A stretch of DNA of 18,994 bases from Acidobacteriota bacterium (GTDB lineage Bacteria > Acidobacteriota > Thermoanaerobaculia > Multivoradales > JAHEKO01): positions 1 through 18,994 of the forward strand of contig SBFI01000327.1 of the NCBI GenBank assembly GCA_006227875.1, read 5' to 3'. Below, in pieces: positions 14,038 through 18,994 of the stretch. The translations under genes and the position numbers were made by a program. Within the stretch, counting starts at the first letter, position 1, and each line of letters begins with the position of its first letter. The notes under the pieces are model-generated. The model saw nothing but the letters and a program-made list of their open reading frames with translations. It made no database searches and had not been told where the DNA came from.

Positions 14038-15414
14038 CTAGACGTCGGTGGCGGCGAGCTTCATCAGTTCGGTGATCGAATCCACGTTCTCCAGATTCCA
14101 GACCGCCTCCTTGAGCTGCTGTCGCCGCTCCGTCGTCATCACCGCCTCGGCCAGGGCGTCGAACTTCTCCTCGATCTCCTGGTCGGTAAGCGGATTGCGG
14201 GGATCGCCCTTGGGGTAGTCGATCTGCTTGGTCAGCTCGCGGCCGTCGGTGGTGACGATCTTGACGATCACCCGCTGGAGCTCTGGGAAGAGTGCCTCGA
14301 TCTCGGGGTCGGCGACGACCTCGACCTTCTCGAGCTGCTCTCGAATCTTGGGATCCATGATCTTTTCGTCGGTGAACTGGAGCGGAGTGACCTGGCGGTC
14401 GGCGACCGCCGCGGCAATAACATACGGCAGGCTGTGGTCGGCCGTCTCCTTGGTGCGGGGGTCGTACTTGCTGGGGTCGGCGAGGATGTCCGCCGCCCGG
14501 GCCAGCGACCGGATGTGCACCTTCTCGACCTGCTCGGGCGCCAGGTCGTTCTCCTTGATGATGTCCAGCGTGCAGGAGATGGGGGCGTGGGTCAGCGCCT
14601 CGGTGGGGAAGGCCTTCATGCCGCACTGGGTGATGCGGTAACCGTCACCCAGACCCTCTTCCAGAATCTCGAGCTTCCACTCGGGGCCCATGCACTGGAC
14701 CAGCCCCTCCTTGCCGTCGATGACGTGCTCGGGTCCACTGTAGCCCTTCTCGGCCAGCAGCGCCGCCAGCACCCCGCTCTGGGTGGCCATCGGGTCGACG
14801 GTGTTCTTCATCATGGTGAGCTTGCCGGCGGTCACCGCACCGAGGGTGGCCATGCGGGAGCCGGAGATGCCGATGGCGTGTTGCATCTGCTCCCAATCCA
14901 GATCCAGCAGCTTGGCTGCCACCATCGGCGAGACAAATGCCGTCAGGGTGGCGTGGTGCCAGCCCCGCTCGCGGATCCCGGGGATGGCCGCTTCACAGAG
15001 CCGCATCTCGAACTCGTGGCCAAGGACGATGCCGACGATGAGATCGCGCCCTCCTTTGCCTGTCCGCTCGCCACAGGCCATGGCCGCCGGGATGATGTCG
15101 GATGGATGGGAGGGGTCCTGCTGCCAGTAGATGTCGTTGTAGTCCATGACCCGGACCATCAGCGCGTTGAGCAGCGTGGCCGACACCGGATCCATCCGTT
15201 TGCCGGTACCTATGACCGTGGCCGGTCCGGTGCCGCCGTGCTCCTCGAGCACGTCGAGGGCGATCTTGACGTCGTGTTGCTGAAATCCTCCCAGAGCACA
15301 GCCGAAGGAATCGAGCAGATAGCGTTTGGCCTCGCGGACCGCGTCGTCGGTGAGGTGATCGAACTCCAGGTCGGTGGCCCAGCGCGACATCCGGGCGGTG
15401 ATGGTTTCGCTCAC
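14038..15414 (-). CDS. MmgE/PrpD-family dehydratase
   Basis: Member of the MmgE/PrpD family, 458 residues, including 2-methylcitrate dehydratase (PrpD), B. subtilis MmgE and cis-aconitate decarboxylase (IRG1). Residues near the known active site are present: MDYNDIYWQQDPSHPSD (90-106, with D94 and H103), GWHHATLTAF (151-160), lysine 203 in MMKNTVDPMA, GMKAFPTEALTH near 265-276, and TADHSLPY at 324-331. The product would dehydrate citrate, 2-methylcitrate or an analogue to the matching cis-aconitate, without an iron-sulfur cluster. GTG 15414 is preferred because AGGGGG lies about 11 bases upstream, while ATG 15390 has no ribosome site. It lies 31 bp after the HD-like gene and 20 bp before the homoaconitase. 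Decarboxylase activity cannot be excluded; the substrate is inferred only from neighbours. Confidence 0.85.
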   Translation of the reverse strand: MSETITARMSRWATDLEFDHLTDDAVREAKRYLLDSFGCALGGFQQHDVKIALDVLEEHGGTGPATVIGTGKRMDPVSATLLNALMVRVMDYNDIYWQQDPSHPSDIIPAAMACGERTGKGGRDLIVGIVLGHEFEMRLCEAAIPGIRERGWHHATLTAFVSPMVAAKLLDLDWEQMQHAIGISGSRMATLGAVTAGKLTMMKNTVDPMATQSGVLAALLAEKGYSGPEHVIDGKEGLVQCMGPEWKLEILEEGLGDGYRITQCGMKAFPTEALTHAPISCTLDIIKENDLAPEQVEKVHIRSLARAADILADPSKYDPRTKETADHSLPYVIAAAVADRQVTPLQFTDEKIMDPKIREQLEKVEVVADPEIEALFPELQRVIVKIVTTDGRELTKQIDYPKGDPRNPLTDQEIEEKFDALAEAVMTTERRQQLKEAVWNLENVDSITELMKLAATDV

Positions 15415-15445
15415 TTTTTTTCAACCCCCTATGTTGCTTGCCTGT

Positions 15446-15982
15446 CTAAAGATTTTTGAATGGCTCGTAGCTCATGAAGTCGGCGTGGTGGACGATGTAG
15501 GCCTCGGTGCTGCGCTTGACCATGTTCCCCTCGCCGGCGTGGGTGGCGATGATATGGCAGACAGGGTCGGGGACACCACAGGCCATGGCCAGGTGGACAC
15601 CGGTAAAGGGGTGTCTCAGGGCCTTGCCCCGATCGCTCTGCACCGCCTTGCCATCCTTGGTCTCGTACTCGAGCAGCTTGCCGACGTCGGCCAGGATCGC
15701 CCCGGCAATGACCACGTCCGTGTCGATCGGCAACGCTCGACCCAGAAATTCGTCCATCGCCTCGGCCGACCGCCGGGCGATGTGGACCACACACCGCTTG
15801 TGCTCCATAAAGGTGGCCGGGCAGTCTGGGATGAGCAGGGTAAACGGTATCTCGTTCAGATCCTGCGGCTCCAGCGGACTATGCTCGAAGGCCTTGATCC
15901 AGGTTTCGAGCACGCTCGCGCGCAGCTCGTTGTCGTTGATCCAGGCGATCTCGGGCCACAGCTCTTCTACCGCCTCGCGCAT
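15446..15982 (-). CDS. HD-domain-like protein lacking the HD histidine
   Basis: A 178-residue protein with an HD-phosphohydrolase-like helical layout. ATG 15982 (MREAVEELWPEI) is chosen for its strong GGAGGAG ribosome site; the extra in-frame codons up to 16054 lack one. Candidate metal-site elements occur in order: histidines in EHKRCVVHIARRSAEAM, the ILADVGKLLEYE segment where family members usually read HD, RHPFTGVHLAMACGV, CHIIATHAGEG, and VHHADFMSYEPF near the end. In the core motif alanine stands in place of histidine (AD instead of HD), so normal two-metal hydrolysis may be impaired or changed. It is the first gene of the citrate operon, about 220 bp below citrate synthase. No substrate can be assigned; a small-molecule hydrolase or regulatory role is possible. 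Confidence 0.65.
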   Translation of the reverse strand: MREAVEELWPEIAWINDNELRASVLETWIKAFEHSPLEPQDLNEIPFTLLIPDCPATFMEHKRCVVHIARRSAEAMDEFLGRALPIDTDVVIAGAILADVGKLLEYETKDGKAVQSDRGKALRHPFTGVHLAMACGVPDPVCHIIATHAGEGNMVKRSTEAYIVHHADFMSYEPFKNL

Positions 15983-16158
15983 GGGCTTCTCCTCCGATTC
16001 GTGTGGGATGTCATGGCGCCGCCGGTCGGGCCTCCTGAGCGAAGCCCCGATCACCCAGCGCCATGTCTTTTGAGCAGTTTAACCCGGTCTCCCACCCGCA
16101 CTCCAGCCCTGGAGGCCAACTAAATTCCCCCCGGGAGTATGGCGTTTGCCGGCTCGAT

Positions 16159-16187
16159 TCCCCGGGAGGCGGGTAGCCTCCCGGGGA
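16159..16187 (-). terminator. Strong stem-loop downstream of citrate synthase
   Basis: A 12-bp stem (TCCCCGGGAGGC with GCCTCCCGGGGA) around the five-base loop GGGTA, starting 16 bp past the citrate synthase stop. No T tract follows on the minus strand. Its size and place suggest an RNA 3'-end or processing signal separating citrate synthase from the HD-like gene. The remaining bases 15983-16158 hold no gene I can support and no clear promoter. Confidence 0.6.
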
Positions 16188-16202
16188 GAGAGACGTCAGG
16201 TC

Positions 16203-17525
16203 CTAGACGGTGACCGGCTCGAGCTTTTCCTCAGGTGTGGCCACGGTGGCCTTGCGGTCCTTCATCGGCACGTAGGGCCGCTTGGTCTCACCGGTGTAGA
16301 TCTGCCGTGGACGCGAGATCCGTCCCTTGGGATCCTCCCGCATCTCCTTCCACTGTGAGATCCAGCCGGGCAGCCGGCCGAGGGCGAACATGACGGTGAA
16401 CATCTCGGTCGGGATACCCATCGCCCGATAGAGAATGCCGCTGTAGAAGTCGACGTTCGGATAGAGCTTGCGCTCGACAAAGAACTGGTCTTCGAGGGCG
16501 ATGTCTTCCAGTTTCTTGGCGATCTCGAGCAGCGGATCGTCGATACCCAGTCCGGCGAGCACGTCGGCGGCCGCCTCTTTCAGCAGCGTGGCCCGCGGGT
16601 CGAAGTTCTTGTAGACCCGGTGGCCAAAGCCCATCAGCTTGAAGCCGGACTTCTTGTCCTTGGCCATGTCCATGTACTTCTGATAGTCGCCACCATCCTC
16701 CCGGATCTTCTGCAGCATCTCGATGACCTTCTGGTTGGCACCGCCATGGAGCGGGCCCCAGAGCGCCATGACACCGGCGGAGATCGAGGCGAAGAGGTTG
16801 GCCTGGCTCGACCCCACCATGCGCACCGTCGAGGTGCTGCAGTTCTGCTCGTGATCGGCGTGCAGGATGAGCAGCAGGTTGAGCGCCTTGTTGAGCACCG
16901 GTGGCACCACATAGGGCTCGGCCGGGATGGCGAACATCATGTGCAGGAAGTTCTCGGTGTAGGTGAGATCGTTCCGCGGGTAGATGAAGGGCTGGCCGAC
17001 CGACTTCTTGTAGGAGAAGGCGGCGATGGTGCTGGCCTTGGCGATCAGGCGGATGATGTTGAGCTCGCGATCCTCATCCGTCGTCGCCCGTGGGTAGAAA
17101 GCCGACAGCGAGGCGATCATCGCGGAGAGCACCATCATCGGATGGGCCGTGACCGGGAAGTCGTCGAAGAACTGCTTCATGGCCTCGTGGATCATGCTGT
17201 GGTAGGTCAGCTTCTCGTTGAAGGTGTCGAGCTCCCGCTGGGTCGGTAGGTGACCGTAGATCAGCAGAAAGCAGACCTCGGTGAAGCTGGCCTCTTCGGC
17301 GATCTCCTCGATGGGGTAGCCCCGGTAGCGCAAGATGCCCTTCTCACCGTCGATAAAGGTGATGGAGCTCGCGCAGGAGCCGGTGTTGCCGTACCCGGGA
17401 TCGACCGAGATCGCACCAGTCGTAGGCCGGAGCTTTGTAAAGTCGACCCCGACTTCGTTTTCGGTTCCCACGACCGTCGGGAACTCGTACTCCTTGCCGT
17501 CGAGAATCAGCTTGGCAGTAGTCAT
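16203..17525 (-). CDS. gltA: Citrate synthase
   Basis: Condenses acetyl-CoA with oxaloacetate to citrate, the entry step of the tricarboxylic acid cycle, in the cytoplasm. The 440-residue length and the N-terminal beta-rich part (YGNTGSCASSITFIDGEKG, about 45-63) match the bacterial type II enzymes such as E. coli GltA. Catalytic residues are visible: H260 in WGPLHGGAN, H302 in GFGHRVYKNFDPR and D359 in LYPNVDFYSGI; HADHEQNCSTSTVR (222-235) is the conserved substrate-site helix. ATG 17525 has a strong AAGGAG ribosome site seven bases upstream. The gene is separated from the downstream operon by 220 bp and a hairpin, so it probably has its own transcript. Methylcitrate synthase belongs to the same family and is a possible second activity, given the PrpD-family neighbour. 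Confidence 0.93.
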   Translation of the reverse strand: MTTAKLILDGKEYEFPTVVGTENEVGVDFTKLRPTTGAISVDPGYGNTGSCASSITFIDGEKGILRYRGYPIEEIAEEASFTEVCFLLIYGHLPTQRELDTFNEKLTYHSMIHEAMKQFFDDFPVTAHPMMVLSAMIASLSAFYPRATTDEDRELNIIRLIAKASTIAAFSYKKSVGQPFIYPRNDLTYTENFLHMMFAIPAEPYVVPPVLNKALNLLLILHADHEQNCSTSTVRMVGSSQANLFASISAGVMALWGPLHGGANQKVIEMLQKIREDGGDYQKYMDMAKDKKSGFKLMGFGHRVYKNFDPRATLLKEAAADVLAGLGIDDPLLEIAKKLEDIALEDQFFVERKLYPNVDFYSGILYRAMGIPTEMFTVMFALGRLPGWISQWKEMREDPKGRISRPRQIYTGETKRPYVPMKDRKATVATPEEKLEPVTV

Positions 17526-17580
17526 TCGGCTCTCCTTATAGGGATGAGGGTTGTTTATGACCGGTTGTATTTGAACCCGT

Positions 17581-17607
17581 CGGAGGGCGAGGGGGACCTC
17601 CGTTTTT
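17581..17607 (+). terminator. Stem-loop with T5 run in the divergent gap
   Basis: A 6-bp perfect stem (CGGAGG with CCTCCG) around a ten-base loop, directly followed on the plus strand by TTTTT. It has intrinsic-terminator form on the plus strand, yet no plus-strand gene precedes it. It lies in the leader of citrate synthase on the minus strand, 56 bp above the start, so it may block antisense read-through or act as a leader structure. The rest of 17526-17717 shows nothing else I can support. Confidence 0.4.
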
Positions 17608-17717
17608 ATTATGAATCATCGGGACTCTGTCGGCACCGCCCAAACGGGTGGGGTGAGACGCAACCCTTTGGCGTCAAGGCACTGCCCGGGGGGGTGGAAT
17701 GGTTCACACCAAGCTTT

Positions 17718-17762
17718 GCCGCACTGCAGCAATTTTGTGCTATAATTTAGCCGCACTGCGGC
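17718..17762. repeat. Direct repeats flanking the acyl-CoA dehydrogenase promoter
   Basis: The 10-mer GCCGCACTGC occurs at 17718-17727 and 17750-17759, 32 bp apart (about three helical turns), on either side of the extended -10 box. The second copy is part of a short palindrome (GCCGC-ACT-GCGGC, 17750-17762). This arrangement suits an operator for a dimeric repressor, perhaps of fatty-acid degradation; the regulator is not in the window. Confidence 0.45.
17738..17746 (+). promoter_or_regulatory. Extended -10 promoter for the acyl-CoA dehydrogenase
   Basis: A perfect TATAAT (17741-17746) preceded by TGC gives an extended -10 element, the type that needs little -35 contact; a TTGCCG at 17716-17721 is a poor -35 candidate at 19 bp spacing. 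Transcription would start near 17753, leaving a leader of about 70 bases before ATG 17824. The AT-rich hexamer stands out from GC-rich surroundings. Confidence 0.65.
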
Positions 17763-17823
17763 TGCGGATTCGTGATCCTCGCGCCCAGTGAGCCCAAAAC
17801 TTGCGCCTTCCGAAGGGGATCTC

Positions 17824-18994
17824 ATGAGCAAGCAAAAGACAATGGATGAGAAGAAAAGCGGAGCCGGCTCGGCGGCGGCTGCAGGTGTGACCAGACCCGC
17901 CTTTCGTCGGGGTGGAGCCTTTCTGGTGGAGCCGGTCGTCGGACCGGTATTCACACGCGAGCAGTTCTCCGAAGAGCAGAAAGAGATCGACCGCATGGTG
18001 CGCGACTTCGCCGCCGAGCGGATCGCGCCCAGCCGGGACGACCTGAGCACCCACAACCAGGAGCTCACCATGGAGCTGATGAGGGAGGTGGGCGAGCTCG
18101 GTCTGACCGGTATCGACGTGCCGGAGAAATTCGGTGGCCTGGAGCTCGACAAGACGACTTCGGCGCTGGTGGTCGAGGCTCTGACCACTGGTGGCTCGGC
18201 CTCCTGGGTAGTGACCTTCTCCTGTCACGTGGGTATCGGCACGCTACCGATTGTCTATTTCGGCAGTGAGGACCAGAAGGCCAAGTACCTGCCCAAGCTC
18301 GCCAGCGTCGAATACCTCGGCGCCTACGCTCTGACCGAGCAGGAGTGCGGTTCCGACGTCGTCGACCTCAAGACCACCGCGACCCCCACGGAGGACGGCG
18401 AGGCCTTCCTGCTCAACGGCACCAAGCTTTGGATCACCAACGGCGGCTGGGCCGACTCGTTCATCGTCTTTGCCAACCTCGAAGGGGCCGGCAACACGGC
18501 CTTCATCGTGGAGAGGACGTGGGACGGTCTTTCAATCGGCGCCGAGGAGCACAAGCTGGGGATCAAAGGCTCCTCGACCGTAACGGTGCTGCTGGAGGAC
18601 GTGCGGGTGCCCAAGGAGAATCTCCTGGGTGAGCCCGGCAAAGGGCTACCCGTCGCTCTCAACTCCCTCAACATCGGTCGTTTCAAGCTCGGCGCCGCCG
18701 ATCTCGGGGGCTGCAAAGGGACGATCACAAATACCGTATCACAAATACCGTGCAATACGCGCTCGAGCGCCAGCAGTTCGGACAGCCGATCGCTTATTTC
18801 GAGGCCCTGCGCAAGAAGTTCGCCGAGATGGTGGTGCGGACCTACATGCTCGACAGCGCCATTTACCGGGCCGTGGGGCTGATGGACGAGCGCATCGCTC
18901 AGTTGGACACCGATGATCCCGACTACGACCGGCACGTCGTGGACGCGATCGAGGAGTACGCCATCGAGTCCTCCATCGGCAAGATCTTTGGCTC
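17824..18994 (+). pseudogene. FadE/VLCAD-type acyl-CoA dehydrogenase, frameshifted, 3' end outside window
   Basis: FAD-dependent enzyme oxidising acyl-CoA to trans-2-enoyl-CoA, the first step of beta-oxidation. ATG 17824 has AAGGGG six bases upstream and is preferred to GTG 17788. The N-terminal RRGGAFLVEP and FSEEQKEIDRMVRDFA segments resemble VLCAD/ACAD9 and Bacillus FadE. Family motifs follow: ALTEQECGSDVVDLKTTA, LNGTKLWITNGGWADSF, KLGIKGSSTVTVLLEDVRVP. Near residue 305 the frame is broken by an exact 14-bp tandem duplication (18724-18751), leading to a stop at 18882. With one copy removed the reading continues TITNTVQYALERQQFGQPIA and FEALRKKFAEMVVRTYMLD to the window end without a stop, as expected of the C-terminal helical domain. 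The gene is divergent from citrate synthase and has its own promoter. Mutation or assembly artefact cannot be told apart here. Confidence 0.85.
18724..18751 (+). repeat. 14-bp perfect tandem duplication inside acyl-CoA dehydrogenase
   Basis: Two adjacent exact copies of ATCACAAATACCGT (18724-18737 and 18738-18751). Deleting either copy restores an open frame through the conserved C-terminal domain, so the ancestral gene almost certainly had one copy. The duplication adds 14 bases and so shifts the frame. Confidence 0.95.

Noticed and set aside
14018..14626. N-terminal extension of the homoaconitase frame to 14626
   Set aside because: The extra 203 codons lie inside the PrpD-family gene in another frame and are arginine/proline/glycine-rich; the protein family begins at MGQTVVEKI with a good ribosome site at 14017.
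9520..15414. Complete methylcitrate cycle for propionate
   Set aside because: A PrpD-family enzyme and a citrate synthase are present, but no methylisocitrate lyase (PrpB), AcnD/PrpF or PrpE is found in the window, and the dehydrogenase does not belong to that cycle.
1..18994. CRISPR arrays, tRNA or rRNA genes, insertion sequences, prophage or defence islands other than the toxin-antitoxin pair
   Set aside because: Reading both strands showed no regularly spaced repeats, cloverleaf-like sequences, transposase motifs or phage genes.

Overview
The window looks like chromosome of a GC-rich Gram-negative (diderm) bacterium: a signal-peptide porin ending in phenylalanine opens the window, and almost all other genes are soluble central-metabolism enzymes with strong GC codon bias. 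An Acidobacteriota-like lineage would fit this mixture, but that is a guess from gene content; nothing here is a taxonomic marker. No tRNA, rRNA, CRISPR array, insertion sequence or prophage gene was seen.

Layout: 13 of the 14 protein genes lie on the minus strand, so transcription runs right to left. From the right: a divergent FadE-type acyl-CoA dehydrogenase on the plus strand (17824 to the window end, broken by a 14-bp tandem duplication); citrate synthase (17525-16203) with its own terminator-like hairpin; then a tight run of eight genes: HD-like protein, MmgE/PrpD dehydratase, fungal LYS4-type homoaconitase, isocitrate/homoisocitrate-type dehydrogenase, CitD-CitE fusion, CitF, Lon-like AAA+ protease and a tandem universal stress protein (15982-4744). 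Gaps in this run are about 1-30 bp, with one ATGA overlap, so it reads as one operon. Leftwards follow a MazEF-type toxin-antitoxin pair with an AT-rich palindromic operator, a frameshifted YiiX-like permuted NlpC/P60 protein, an HdeD-like membrane protein and a DcaP-type porin.

How the genes may work together: citrate synthase makes citrate. No ordinary aconitase is seen; instead an MmgE/PrpD family dehydratase, a LYS4-type homoaconitase and a beta-decarboxylating dehydrogenase with a homoisocitrate-dehydrogenase-like substrate loop lie side by side. Fungal homoaconitase performs mainly the hydration half-reaction, and MmgE/PrpD enzymes dehydrate citrate or 2-methylcitrate, so together they could carry a citrate-type acid to its iso-form and on to a 2-oxo acid without aconitase. 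The same operon encodes a two-gene citrate-lyase-like enzyme (CitD fused to CitE, plus CitF), which would cleave the same substrate in the other direction. This split-aconitase plus lyase operon is the most interesting feature of the window; its substrate (citrate, methylcitrate, homocitrate or another) cannot be settled from sequence alone.

Two genes carry disruptive indels (one extra base near 3506-3508; a 14-bp duplication at 18724-18751). Both flanks of each read as good protein once corrected, so these are either recent mutations or assembly errors.
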